Shown here one piece after another: positions 18,141 through 27,136 of a stretch of 64,000 bases of DNA (positions are counted from its first letter, which is position 1; every line of letters starts with the position of its first letter). Under the pieces are notes generated by a model. The model saw only the letters and a program-made list of their open reading frames with translations, had not been told where the DNA came from and searched no databases. The stretch is from Deroplatys truncata (taxonomy: Eukaryota; Arthropoda; Insecta; Mantodea; Mantidae). Position numbers and translations under genes: made by a program. Location of the stretch: positions 277,291,341-277,355,340 of the forward strand of contig CM060990.1 of the NCBI GenBank assembly GCA_030765065.1, written 5' to 3'.

Positions 18141-19192
18141 GTCTTGCGGATGGTCGAGGCCTGGACCCACGAGTTAAACTTTGCGGGATACCCCTTCCAC
18201 TTTACCAAGTTTTGCTTGCTGCGCCCCCGACCTTTGGTCTGCAAGATTCGCTCGACTTTGAATGTTTTGGGTAGCGCCACCTTTTGCAGCTCCTGGTGGT
18301 AGAAAATGCCGTCTATGACCTCTCCGGCGAGATCCTTCAATTTATATACCACCGGCGCACCGCGCACCACGTCGGCTAGTTGAAATATTTCGTCCGTCAA
18401 ATTTTGCTCGTACCCCTTGTCGAACTTCATTTTTTCTTTGGATATGCGCACGTGATCCCCGATGGAATATACGGATTTTGTGGCGCGCGGCGCTGGCCTG
18501 TTTGCATAGAGATTGCGGTACACCTGCACGATGTTAGACTGGTTGACGTTCTTGGGTGCCATTTTGATGGACCTATGATACGAGCTATTGTACGACTCGA
18601 GTAGAGCCGGCAGAACCTCCACGTATCTCTGACTGTTTTTGTGCGTGAAATACCTCCACATTTTCGTTTTTAAGGTGCGGTTAAAGCGCTCTACCACGCT
18701 TGCTTTGACGTTATTCTTGGTAGTGCAATGTTGCACGTCGTGCTTCTTTAGAAAGGCTCGAAACGTCTTGTTGGTAAATTCGGTTCCCTTGTCCGTTTGC
18801 AGGACTTCAGGAATGCGCTGGGAAAAAATAGTGCGGAAGGCTTGCGCCACCTCGGCACCCAGTTTGGATTTCAGAGGTACGGCCCAAGCATATTTGGAAA
18901 ATACGTCGATGACGGTGAGAATGTACACGTAGGGTTTGTTATGTTGCTTCACGCTGTTCATGACGTTTAGATCGGCTTCCCAAAGATCGTCCATATTGGT
19001 CACGTGATAGTATCTGGTGGGAAACCTCTTCCTCACCGGCTTGTGCAAGGTGTAACTGTCCTGAGTTTCGAGGTAGGACCGAATGTCGGCCTTTGCTGCG
19101 CCCGTGGCCTTGCGAAGTGGATTTATGGTGCCCAGTCCGGCATAATGTTCCGGTTTGGCATACACTTTTCTTAGCGCTTTCCATTCCTTCAT
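18137..19192 (-). CDS. INT: Retroviral-type integrase with chromodomain, intact
   Basis: 351 codons. The N-terminal segment ends QDSYTLHKPVRKRF. The rve core follows with catalytic Asp ~74 (LWEADLNVM), Asp ~134 (LQTDKGTEF) and Glu ~168 (SVVERFNRT). Then come the C-terminal domain (SIGDHVRISKEKMKFDKGYE) and a chromodomain at about 310-348 (FKVERILQTKG...LVKWKGY...SWV). It inserts the element into host DNA, consistent with the 6-bp TSD seen at the ends. All three catalytic residues are present and no lesion is seen. The stop overlaps the penton ATG as ATGA. Confidence 0.95.
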   Translation of the reverse strand: MKEWKALRKVYAKPEHYAGLGTINPLRKATGAAKADIRSYLETQDSYTLHKPVRKRFPTRYYHVTNMDDLWEADLNVMNSVKQHNKPYVYILTVIDVFSKYAWAVPLKSKLGAEVAQAFRTIFSQRIPEVLQTDKGTEFTNKTFRAFLKKHDVQHCTTKNNVKASVVERFNRTLKTKMWRYFTHKNSQRYVEVLPALLESYNSSYHRSIKMAPKNVNQSNIVQVYRNLYANRPAPRATKSVYSIGDHVRISKEKMKFDKGYEQNLTDEIFQLADVVRGAPVVYKLKDLAGEVIDGIFYHQELQKVALPKTFKVERILQTKGRGRSKQNLVKWKGYPAKFNSWVQASTIRKT

Positions 19193-19195
19193 GCT

Positions 19196-19613
19196 TTACT
19201 TGTACAGAGGGTGCCAGCGACGCGGGTGCAAAGAGTAGGTAGGTGACTTGGTTTTCTTTTTTTTTGGGCGAGAGAGGGTTCACACGCTTGTTTTTGCGAG
19301 GGGACAGCGGGTTAAGCTTTATCGCTCTCGGGCTCACCTCCTGCTTCACCCGAGCGCCACTGTACACGTCTTCGTATTGGTCCTCGTCGTCGTCTTCGTG
19401 ATCGCCAAGGTAGGTTTTTCGCACTTGTGTCACGAGATCTAGGTAGTTGCCCAATTTATATTTTACGATGCGCCACTTGTCGTCGGCGGAGAGTTTTGCG
19501 CGCTGCACGTTCTCCATTTCTTTAGCCAACCTGGAAATAGTTTTGTCGATGAGGTGAAGCTTTTCCACCGTTTTCGGTTGCGGAGCAACAACGATCTGCC
19601 TGCCGTACTTCAT
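19196..19613 (-). pseudogene. Small basic Polinton protein upstream of integrase, frameshifted at an A9 run
   Basis: ATG 19613 overlaps the previous stop as ATGA. The first ~65 residues are helical (LIDKTISRLAKEM, DDKWRIVKYKLGNYLDL), as in the small helical protein found beside integrase in many Polintons. An acidic patch and paired NPLSPRK / NPLSPKK repeats follow. As read, the frame runs on to 18939 inside integrase. If the nine-A run (19265-19257) had eight, the protein would end in a basic tail at TAA 19198-19196, 3 nt before the integrase ATG. I think the shorter form is the real gene. DNA- or capsid-binding is possible but unproven. Confidence 0.65.
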
Positions 19614-19981
19614 CCTGTCAACTTTGACACCAGAGCGCCTCCTAGGAAAGCTAATACGGGCAGGAGAAAAGCCGGCAAAAACCCTCCTTTTTGAACCAAA
19701 ATTTTCTTCTTTTTCTTTAAGGGAATGCGTTTATCGACCAACTTTCGCCAAGACGCTTTGTGCTTCTTTAGCCGCTTCAAGCACTTTGAAGGAAGTTGCA
19801 CATGACCTCTGCACACGTTGAGCATACATTCGCAAATGGCCTTGATGAGATCGCCATCGGCATTTTTTAACAACTTTTTGCGCAGTGGCGCCTTTGCCTT
19901 GGCCAAAGCCGACAAATTGCCGTTCTGCCTGGCTATCAGCGGGCTGCTCAGCTTGGCCAGGCTTAACCTACCTCTAGGCAT
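19610..19981 (-). CDS. Basic Polinton protein with GGFLP hydrophobic tail
   Basis: 123 codons from ATG 19981. The order is LLKNADGDLIKAICECMLNVCRG, then RLKKHKASWRKL, then a Lys run (KKKKKILVQKGG), then GGFLPAFLLPVLAFLGGAL. This is a conserved small protein of Polintons and adintoviruses, compared with adenovirus core peptide pX/mu or a membrane-active virion component; its role here is inferred. It is the first gene of the leftward structural cassette, about 85 nt below a TATA-like box, and ends in an ATGA overlap with the next gene. Confidence 0.75.
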   Translation of the reverse strand: MPRGRLSLAKLSSPLIARQNGNLSALAKAKAPLRKKLLKNADGDLIKAICECMLNVCRGHVQLPSKCLKRLKKHKASWRKLVDKRIPLKKKKKILVQKGGFLPAFLLPVLAFLGGALVSKLTG

Positions 19982-20065
19982 GTTTGCGCGATAATGAACA
20001 CGGTGCGGTAAATCGCACGTTATTTAAAATCATCGGCCTTAGTGGCGTAGCAACACAACACCCTG

Positions 20066-20073
20066 TATATAGG
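20066..20073 (-). promoter_or_regulatory. TATA box of the structural cassette
   Basis: The minus strand reads GCCTATATACAGGG. A start about 30 nt downstream (near 20040) would give a ~60-nt leader before ATG 19981. The gap 19982-20208 between this gene and the ATPase stop holds nothing else. Confidence 0.5.
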
Positions 20074-20208
20074 CTGAAGCATTTTCTCTGCGACAACCCA
20101 GCTTTACATTTTTCATACAGTTGCGCCATAGGCAAACAAAAAGGTAAGCATGAGAGCTTGCGCTGGCGGGCAAATTAAGCAAAACGAAAAAAGAAATGTT
20201 GTTTTGTT

Positions 20209-20850
20209 TCAGGCGTCGCTGTGGGAAACAAAATACGAGAGCGTTTCGTTCGGCAGGACGCCCGTTCGATACCTGTATCTGTTAGGTGTATATTGCGTGC
20301 AATCCAGCACCAGGTACCCGTGAGGATGACGGGTAGCTTCTTCGAAGGCTTCCAAAAGAAACCTGGAGTTTCTGGGTTCGATCTGCTGGCACAGCCTATC
20401 GATCTGCATCTTGTCTCTGTTGTTCTTCAACACCACGATGTAATTGGCATTCAGAGAGATGTTTCGATATTTCTGCCCCTGGGGAAACACGTTCTGCAGA
20501 ATGTACACGATTCCGAAGCGCTTATGATGCGAGTCTCTGGTGAAAAAATTGGACACGTTGTTCCCACCCCCTTCCACCATCAAATCGTCGAGGATGACGA
20601 GGTCGTTCTCGCCCAGTGTATCCAGTTCGGGAATGCCTGCGTGCGTCTCGCACTTTAGGGTCAGAGGTTCGAGTTTCGGCAAATACTCCGGCGGATGGCA
20701 CCACAGCACTTTTCTCGGACGCTTGTCGAACATGTCGCCCGCGTGCCGAATCAAGTTTTTCACAAAAGTAGACTTTCCGCAGCGCGACGGTCCCGCTATC
20801 AGCATAGTGCTGGGGAAATTAAATCGTCTCAGCTCGCACGTTTCGCGCAT
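20209..20850 (-). CDS. ATP: FtsK/HerA-type genome-packaging ATPase
   Basis: 213 codons from ATG 20850; the open frame extends upstream to an in-frame TTG at 20889 but the first ATG fits the family. Walker A is GPSRCGKS (~20-27) and Walker B is LVILDDLM (~84-91), followed by a sensor-like stretch ending YIVVLKNNRDK. This is the A32-like ATPase that pumps DNA into the capsid in Polintons, adintoviruses and virophages. It lies 57 nt downstream of the PolB stop in the same orientation. No lesion seen. Confidence 0.93.
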   Translation of the reverse strand: MRETCELRRFNFPSTMLIAGPSRCGKSTFVKNLIRHAGDMFDKRPRKVLWCHPPEYLPKLEPLTLKCETHAGIPELDTLGENDLVILDDLMVEGGGNNVSNFFTRDSHHKRFGIVYILQNVFPQGQKYRNISLNANYIVVLKNNRDKMQIDRLCQQIEPRNSRFLLEAFEEATRHPHGYLVLDCTQYTPNRYRYRTGVLPNETLSYFVSHSDA

Positions 20851-20907
20851 AGTGCCGCGCGCAGGTCCGGGGTTCGAAATGACCTGCAACGCGCGTTAGC
20901 GCCTCAT

Positions 20908-23900
20908 TTATGTTTTTTCTCTCTTGTAACCGTAAGGATAGGAGTCGAATTCGCCGGCGAGAACGCGCTTATTCACCACCATCCGAAACGTCTTCACGCT
21001 CGGTTCGGTGACGACCGTCCACGAGGGTTTTCTCGAAATTTGTTTCCCCGCGAGCGTCACCGTGCTGCCATTATCCCCCAACTCCATGTTGCGAATCACC
21101 TCCGCATTCACCGCCTCTAGATTGCCCGAATTCAGGGTGATCCCCTTCACCTTGCACACCGAGAAGGTCTTGCCCGTCTCCGGGCACTTAATTTCCATGC
21201 AATAGCTCTTCGGGCCGGTGGAGGCGAACCTTGCGATGTAAGACCCGCGTCCGTACTTCTTCAGTTCGTCCGTCATGTCCCCAAGGAGGCGTCCCACGGA
21301 GGGGGTCCAGTCCCCCGGGGCGACGACGACGACGACGGAGTCTGTGTCGAAGTAGCACACCCGATCTCCCAGCCGCTTGAGGTAGGAGTAGAGGACCAGC
21401 CGGGCGTGCGCCGTGGTGTAGGCCGCAATGACGACGTTGGCGGTGGGGTTCACCCTGGGGCTCTGCTCGCAGTACCTCCACACCACGTACATGACCTCGT
21501 TTGTCACCGGAACGTACGTCTGCACTTCCACCCCCGGGTCGTTGAGCAAGTCCAGGAGGCGGTCGTACCGGTCCACCAGCTCGCACGTGGACATGTTGTC
21601 GCGCTGCCCCAGCTTTCCCCAGAACGAGTTCAACATCAGCTTGGCCAGCTCTCGCCTGCCGGGGTTGGGCGCGACGGCATCCGGGTCCAGTGAGACGCCT
21701 TCGTGCTCGAAAAACTCCCTCACGTACTCGTCTCTCGCGGCAGGCGTATCGCAGCCCGAGGGCCACCCGGAGGCTTCGGTCTTGATCTTGAGGAACTGGT
21801 TCACGTAGTCCTGAAACAGCCCCTTGGCTCCGGTGGACGGGTCGTACTGCACCACGTCGTACTCCCAGATCTCGTCCACCCGGAGCAGTCGGTAACCCTC
21901 CTGCAGGGCCACTTTCATCTCGTCGATGACCCAGGTCCCCGACAAGGCCCTCTCGTCGTCTCCGTGGTGGCACACGCCCTGGTTTTCCGCCTCTGCACAC
22001 GCGCGGCATAGCGGGAATATCAGCTTGCCGTGCATGCGCGCCGGCAGCACCGGGTGGTATAGGTTTTGCGGCGGCAACACCCGGCACTTCACCAGCCCTC
22101 CCCGCACGTCTGCCAAGCGCGGAAAGCGATCCACGTGAATCTTCGGGTGGCCCACCGGGTACGGCTTGGTCTTGTTTACGAACGGGTATAGGCTGCACAC
22201 GTCGTAATAATATATTTTCCGGTCCCCCTTGGCCTCGCAGTACGTCTTGGTGCAGTTGGTGCGCCCTCCATAGAAGGCGTCTCTGGGGTTCAGCGGTTCC
22301 GGCACGGGAAAGTGCTTGGCATGGCGCGCCAGGTCCTCGTTCGCCCTGACCATGGCGTTAAACTCGCACTCCCACATCTCCACCACGGTGTAGCCGGCAT
22401 TCTTGATTTTTTGCGTGACCTTCTCGGTACTTTCGTACCTGGAGGCCATGGTTTCGTTCCCCGTACTGTATATCACCGTGTGGCGATTGAGAAAGCAACG
22501 CCTGCAGCCGTGGTAGAAACAGCCGTGAAAGAAGTAGACATATTTCTCATCGTGTTCCTCTCTGTACCCGTCCACCTTGTGCCCCACAATTTTAACTTCC
22601 CGGCCTCTCATGGCATGCTGAATGGTCACCTGGTTTTCAAGCTCTAGCCAAGTTAGCCATATGCATGCCACGCGAGACTGCCTGTCCGCTAGCCGGTAAC
22701 CGCCGACGGGTAACATGCCGATGGTTTTGGGCGGCATAAAGCGCTTCCTATACACGCACATGCACGCCTGAGCAATGGTGACGCATTCCCTCAACGGGTC
22801 TATGCCGTTCTCGTCTAGGAATTCCTTTCTAAATTTGGCAACTCCCTGACTCAGCAAAAACACGTCCATTTTGCAATACGTCACCATTTCCGTCTTCATG
22901 TCAAACACGTATTCGGAGGCCGCCTTCTCATCGTGCCACCGCTCGAAGGCTGTTCGAGCTTCTACCGACATGCCCTGCGGGCAGTAGTACTTTTTGTCGG
23001 GGATCGAACCCACGTAGTGCTCGTTTTCCTTGGTGTTAAACAAGTAAGGAAAATAGCCTTTGCATTCCTTCAGTTCGAACGTCTTTGAAAAGCGAGCCAG
23101 TGGCATGGGTATAAAGTTGAGCGAGTCGAGGAATGTGACGTCACCGTGTCTCATTCTGTAAATCTTGCTACCGTTCATTATAAGCTCTGGCGTCCACTTT
23201 AAGTGTTCCACCATGTACTTCAACAAAAACTGGCCGTCGTAACCTTTGAGGTTATGAGCCACCACGATAACGTCCCAGGCTTCGAATCTCGCCTGCACGA
23301 TGTGCTCAAACAACCGTTTTACAGGCTCTTCCATAAACACCCATTCCTTCACTCCACACTCGGCACAATACGCCGTCTTGTACGGTTCGTCCATGCAAAG
23401 CGGGCAGGCTTGATAAAACACGCACAAGTTAGGAACGTGTTCGTACGTGTTCTGTTGCCCTGGGTATACCGTGTTTTGTGTACATTCAAAATCGATAAAC
23501 ATGAACACAAAATTATTTCTTTTGTTTTGTGAAACGTACGGTAGTATGTAGCACATGTGGTCGTTCTGCACGTGTGTCTTGCAATGGGTGCAAAACTTTT
23601 CTCCGCATTGGTGCGCGGCTTTTCTGTGCCTCAAATTAACAAGCTTATGGCACCACGTGCATTCTTTCTCGACGTCGCACACCGACAGCGTCTTGGGGTA
23701 AAAAGCGCCCTTCCTCGCATGATTCGCAAAACACATTGCACCCTTGAAGTCGCGGTTACACGCGCCACAGTGTATGAACCCTTCATAGCGCTTAGGGCAC
23801 TGCTGGTGGCACTTTGAGCAAGCGCCATCGCATCGATGTAATTCTTTTGCGTGCGCGGAGGGATAATGGCAACGTTGACAATACCACTTACATTTAAAAC

Positions 23901-24699
23901 ACTTGTGCAAGTCTACGATGACATTAAAGTGCCCATCGTGGAACATGACGTCAATGCGCTTATCTCCTTCCTTCTCTGACGCGTACATCACCTGCTTGCC
24001 CGTATGATCTGAAAACACCGTCATCGCGTACCCCTTTAACACCGCGTCAAAATGTCTGACGTCATCGATAGTAAATGGCCCATTCGTCTTTCCTACCATT
24101 TGACACAAGGCTAGAGCTTTTTGTTTCTGCAGGTATTCCGACCGTCTAATGGTTCTATAATTCACGTCACCATCCACTTTGGCTTTGCCTACCGCTATAG
24201 CTCTTGCTAGACACAAACTGTCTGTGTTCATAATTTCTACTATGCCTTTATTGCCGGCACAGGCATCGCACGGCTTGTGGTTCGAACCCGACACCTCCTT
24301 GGTCCAAACAAAAGACATTTTCAAAGGTCCCCCTAACAAAAACTGTTGATTGCCTTGCATCACCTTCTGTATCGATTGTATAACCGCCTCCGCATTCAGC
24401 TGGTCCGTGCGTCTAACGCTCATGTTAAAAGCTTTGTCCGGATGCTCCTCGTCCGCAATACTTACGCCTAAATACCCCGGTTCGTTCCCCAGTAGATTCT
24501 CTTTTGCAAAGTTAATAATGTCCGTAAACAGAAGCGACACCCATTGCTCTGGGTTTGCATCTGTGCGTCCCGGGTTCACGGTCATTTCAGTTTCCGTGTA
24601 ACCGGAGAAAAGCCTTTTCATCGTTCTCTGTCTATGCGATATAATGTCGAACGTGGACTGCGAGGTTCCAGCTTCGCTTTCCCCATGTTCCGGCTCCAT
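20908..24699 (-). CDS. POLB: Protein-primed family-B DNA polymerase, intact
   Basis: 1263 codons from ATG 24699 (a TTG lies seven codons upstream). Residues ~265-385 are a dense Cys/His region, probably several zinc fingers. The 3'-5' exonuclease follows: ExoI FIDFECTQ (~401), ExoII NLKGYDGQF (~483), ExoIII YCKMDVFLL (~608). Residues ~703-782 (FFHGCFYHGCRRCF ... VVEMWECEF) form the Vsr-like endonuclease insertion known in animal Polinton polymerases. Polymerase motifs are A YYYDVCSLYPF (~830), B KLMLNSFWGKLGQ (~1020) and C YFDTDSVVV (~1116). Protein priming is expected for the type. GC content jumps about 22300: the 3' part is far richer than the 5' part. Confidence 0.97.
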   Translation of the reverse strand: MEPEHGESEAGTSQSTFDIISHRQRTMKRLFSGYTETEMTVNPGRTDANPEQWVSLLFTDIINFAKENLLGNEPGYLGVSIADEEHPDKAFNMSVRRTDQLNAEAVIQSIQKVMQGNQQFLLGGPLKMSFVWTKEVSGSNHKPCDACAGNKGIVEIMNTDSLCLARAIAVGKAKVDGDVNYRTIRRSEYLQKQKALALCQMVGKTNGPFTIDDVRHFDAVLKGYAMTVFSDHTGKQVMYASEKEGDKRIDVMFHDGHFNVIVDLHKCFKCKWYCQRCHYPSAHAKELHRCDGACSKCHQQCPKRYEGFIHCGACNRDFKGAMCFANHARKGAFYPKTLSVCDVEKECTWCHKLVNLRHRKAAHQCGEKFCTHCKTHVQNDHMCYILPYVSQNKRNNFVFMFIDFECTQNTVYPGQQNTYEHVPNLCVFYQACPLCMDEPYKTAYCAECGVKEWVFMEEPVKRLFEHIVQARFEAWDVIVVAHNLKGYDGQFLLKYMVEHLKWTPELIMNGSKIYRMRHGDVTFLDSLNFIPMPLARFSKTFELKECKGYFPYLFNTKENEHYVGSIPDKKYYCPQGMSVEARTAFERWHDEKAASEYVFDMKTEMVTYCKMDVFLLSQGVAKFRKEFLDENGIDPLRECVTIAQACMCVYRKRFMPPKTIGMLPVGGYRLADRQSRVACIWLTWLELENQVTIQHAMRGREVKIVGHKVDGYREEHDEKYVYFFHGCFYHGCRRCFLNRHTVIYSTGNETMASRYESTEKVTQKIKNAGYTVVEMWECEFNAMVRANEDLARHAKHFPVPEPLNPRDAFYGGRTNCTKTYCEAKGDRKIYYYDVCSLYPFVNKTKPYPVGHPKIHVDRFPRLADVRGGLVKCRVLPPQNLYHPVLPARMHGKLIFPLCRACAEAENQGVCHHGDDERALSGTWVIDEMKVALQEGYRLLRVDEIWEYDVVQYDPSTGAKGLFQDYVNQFLKIKTEASGWPSGCDTPAARDEYVREFFEHEGVSLDPDAVAPNPGRRELAKLMLNSFWGKLGQRDNMSTCELVDRYDRLLDLLNDPGVEVQTYVPVTNEVMYVVWRYCEQSPRVNPTANVVIAAYTTAHARLVLYSYLKRLGDRVCYFDTDSVVVVVAPGDWTPSVGRLLGDMTDELKKYGRGSYIARFASTGPKSYCMEIKCPETGKTFSVCKVKGITLNSGNLEAVNAEVIRNMELGDNGSTVTLAGKQISRKPSWTVVTEPSVKTFRMVVNKRVLAGEFDSYPYGYKREKT

Positions 24700-25325
24700 G
24701 CCTCGTGCTTTGTTCAACAACTAAAAAAGTTTTTTCCCGTTCAAACACTTTCAAGACACGCCAACTAAGTGCTGTTTTATGCGCTGCTTCTTTTTAGGCT
24801 ATATCAACATCTACCGCAAGGCAACTCGTTAATGTTTGTTTCTTAGCAACATCAATAACCCTCCACGCGCGCGCGCCTACTGCTTAGAACAAACCAGACT
24901 TTTTTCTCGCAAAAACAACGCTTCCAATATAGCGTAAATGTTTCAAAAAGCTAAAACCTTATATTTTATAGCCAAGGCACTTTTCTCGCACAGTTCACAC
25001 TTTCGCGAGGGATTATCGCCTGGTGCTTTTATACGCTGCTTATCCCAACCACAACTTCCGCATGCGCACTCATTTAAAGTGCTCATTAAAAATCCAGGCC
25101 TGTTATCGCACCACAACGTCCGGAGTTGCAATCAGGCACTTTTCCGGCGCACTTCCGGTCTCACCAGCGAACCACCACACCATCCGGTTGCGATAACCAA
25201 TAAAAATCCCTATCGCCAACCACACCACCACATTTAAAAGTTTTTAGTGCTTATCGCTTCCGTTCTCACAGCCATTTAACTCGCAACGTCATCTTTCTAG
25301 AACTTTAATCAGCAGCGGCCATATT
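24700..25325. promoter_or_regulatory. Divergent control region between PolB and the right-end genes
   Basis: No supported gene. On the minus strand CATAAAAC at about 24783-24776 could drive PolB. On the plus strand catttaaaag at 25231-25240 could drive the Pro-rich ORF. A repeated phrase, (g)gtgcttttatacgctgctt, is at about 25020-25040 and, slightly altered, about 24770-24790. TTATCGC occurs at 25013, 25103 and 25251, inverted at 25190-25196, with a variant CTATCGC at 25210. These clustered motifs could be promoter or origin elements. Confidence 0.45.
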
Positions 25326-26567
25326 GTGACGCACATCCCCTCTCCTGATTACAAGCCCTTTAAAGTCTTGGCACTTTGCCTCGCTAGCTTCACTCTCAGT
25401 CTTGGTGTAGCAATCATCGTAGCAGGATGGAACAACTCCCGTTCTCAACAGTCACCGTCACACGGGAGCTTTTTTTTGTCGCCCTCCGGCAGGGTCTATC
25501 AACAGCTGTTAACAAGGCGTGAGCAGTACGTCGGCATTGATCAGCCCCAGGTCGGACCGTTGCCCGAATTTTTCGGTGCCTTCGGACATCACCAGCCGGC
25601 TAGTCTCGCCAACTTCAGCGGCCTACAACAGGTTTCACCTCAGGCAAACAGCCTGCCCGCCAGCAACATCAGCGCAGAAGGGACTTCGGGATCGGCGTCC
25701 TCTGCTGCGTCTCTCCAGGTCACAGTGGGTTCCCAACCGTCGGCAACCAGTGACGACAGCGGGGGTTTTACCCCGTCTTTCATCACCTACGCTGCAGGTT
25801 GTACACCACCAGAGCCATATCGCACCGGCTCCCCTTCATACTCGCCTGATCCTTTCTCCTCCTCCACCTCCACTATAATCATCCTTTCTTCTCCTTCCCC
25901 ATCACCAGCTTTAAGCCACCCCTTGCGCTCTTCTTCCCATCCCGAGCTCACCCCTCCACGCCCACTAACTTCTACCCCTTTTGCTTGTTCCCCTCTCACC
26001 CTCCCATCCTATTTTCCAAGTGTTGACCCTGTGTCCCTTAGCGACATTCAGCTTCAACCCTTCTCTCCCGTTTCTCCTTCTGACCCTCCACCTCCTTTAT
26101 CCCCTTCCCCCGCAACCCACAGCGCAACTGTCGTCTCTTCTTCTCCCCCTTCTTCTCTCAGCCGTCCTCAATTTACACCCCTATCCCCTCAGAAGTACAT
26201 CTCCCCACCCGCTCAAACCCCTCCTTCTCCTTTGCTCCAACCGCAGTTCTCCAACATTTTCCCTGCTGATCCGTCGGTGCTGCAACTGCTCTCCTGCACG
26301 CCTTCCAAATTTCGAAGCCGTCTCAGCCGCAGGAACCTGTTGACGCAATTTAACAGGGCGTCCGTCATACATCACCCCGACTCAGGCTGCTCCTGCTCCG
26401 GGCAACAAGAACACCAACAGCTTGCGGAGGACCCCGACAGCAGCAGCGTAGCGGACCTAGCCATCCCTATGCTGCTCCCAATTAGTCGCCAAGCTCGCCG
26501 GCGTTTCCTCCTCGAACAACCAGCTGCATCGCGCTTTGTGTACAAAAAGGCGCGGTGTTCGTCTTAG
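25326..26567 (+). CDS. Proline/serine-rich protein with N-terminal membrane segment, no ATG
   Basis: A 413-codon open frame starting at GTG; no in-frame ATG precedes the conserved-looking part. Near the N-terminus LALCLASFTLSLGVAIIVAGW is a single hydrophobic span, so a type II membrane anchor is likely. Residues ~120-320 are almost entirely Pro/Ser/Thr, a mucin-like stalk. The C-terminus is a compact region with Arg-rich words (RSRLSRRNLL, RQARRRFLL) and CSCSG. No family recognised. The start could come from a spliced upstream exon or have been lost. Codon use is C-rich like its surroundings. Confidence 0.45.
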   Translation: MTHIPSPDYKPFKVLALCLASFTLSLGVAIIVAGWNNSRSQQSPSHGSFFLSPSGRVYQQLLTRREQYVGIDQPQVGPLPEFFGAFGHHQPASLANFSGLQQVSPQANSLPASNISAEGTSGSASSAASLQVTVGSQPSATSDDSGGFTPSFITYAAGCTPPEPYRTGSPSYSPDPFSSSTSTIIILSSPSPSPALSHPLRSSSHPELTPPRPLTSTPFACSPLTLPSYFPSVDPVSLSDIQLQPFSPVSPSDPPPPLSPSPATHSATVVSSSPPSSLSRPQFTPLSPQKYISPPAQTPPSPLLQPQFSNIFPADPSVLQLLSCTPSKFRSRLSRRNLLTQFNRASVIHHPDSGCSCSGQQEHQQLAEDPDSSSVADLAIPMLLPISRQARRRFLLEQPAASRFVYKKARCSS

Positions 26568-26831
26568 TGAGCCCCTCCTTCGCCACCTAGGACCAAGTTT
26601 CGCACCTTGTTTGTGCAGTGTTTTGCGTGTACGTGTGTGTGCGCATGCGTGCAGTGTTTTTTTGTATGGATTTTTTCTGAAATGTATAACCTTTCTTCTT
26701 CTTCTTCTTCTTAAAGCGCATATTTGTGTTTCTATCCGCAACCAGACAGTGTGAAAAACATTTCAAGTGGTATGCAAATGTAAACAGCCCTATGTATGCA
26801 TTGTATTTTCATGCTATTTTAAACGCAACTT
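26568..26831. other. Short non-coding spacer in the right third of the inner element
   Basis: Contains a tgtgtgcgcatgcgtgc stretch and a ttcttcttcttcttctt run; nothing else recognised. Confidence 0.4.
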
Positions 26832-27125
26832 ATGCATTGCTGCCCCTTATATAACAGCGCATCAAACGCTCTTGAAAAACAATTCATTCTGACACGTTCC
26901 CCCTATACGTGCAACGATTCTTTGGTCAATTTAATTTCGCACCAGGGTCTATATGTGCACAATTTTAATTTCATTACTCGCGCCGATATTGTTTATAATC
27001 CACGGTGTCTGTTTTGTCAAGCATATAAAGTTTGCCAAACTCATAACATTCATAACCCGTATGCGCATTTGCATACGTTCATTTGTAAGTGCTATCCTAG
27101 CAAAGTCAGCCATTTCTTGCTGTAG
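26832..27125 (+). CDS. Cysteine-rich small protein, copy 1 of a paralogous pair
   Basis: 97 codons from ATG 26832. Its C-terminal half carries VYNPRCLFCQAYKVCQTHNI and then HTFICKC, a CxxC-x4-C set with further Cys/His. The same pattern recurs in the next gene. No family recognised. The conserved spacing suggests a zinc-binding domain. It is expressed rightward, opposite to the structural genes. Confidence 0.55.
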   Translation: MHCCPLYNSASNALEKQFILTRSPYTCNDSLVNLISHQGLYVHNFNFITRADIVYNPRCLFCQAYKVCQTHNIHNPYAHLHTFICKCYPSKVSHFLL

Positions 27126-27136
27126 TTTTCTTTTTT

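Noticed and set aside
18939-19195. C-terminal 85 codons of the ORF starting at 19613
   Set aside because: They overlap the intact integrase in another frame. A one-base change in the A9 run gives a stop just before the integrase ATG.
21188-22198. 336-codon minus-strand ORF inside PolB
   Set aside because: It is a frame shadow of the GC-rich half of PolB; the PolB frame there carries complete catalytic motifs.
24938-25237. 99-codon plus-strand ORF in the PolB upstream region
   Set aside because: No motifs; it crosses the likely promoter motifs and a shadow ORF of similar length lies opposite.
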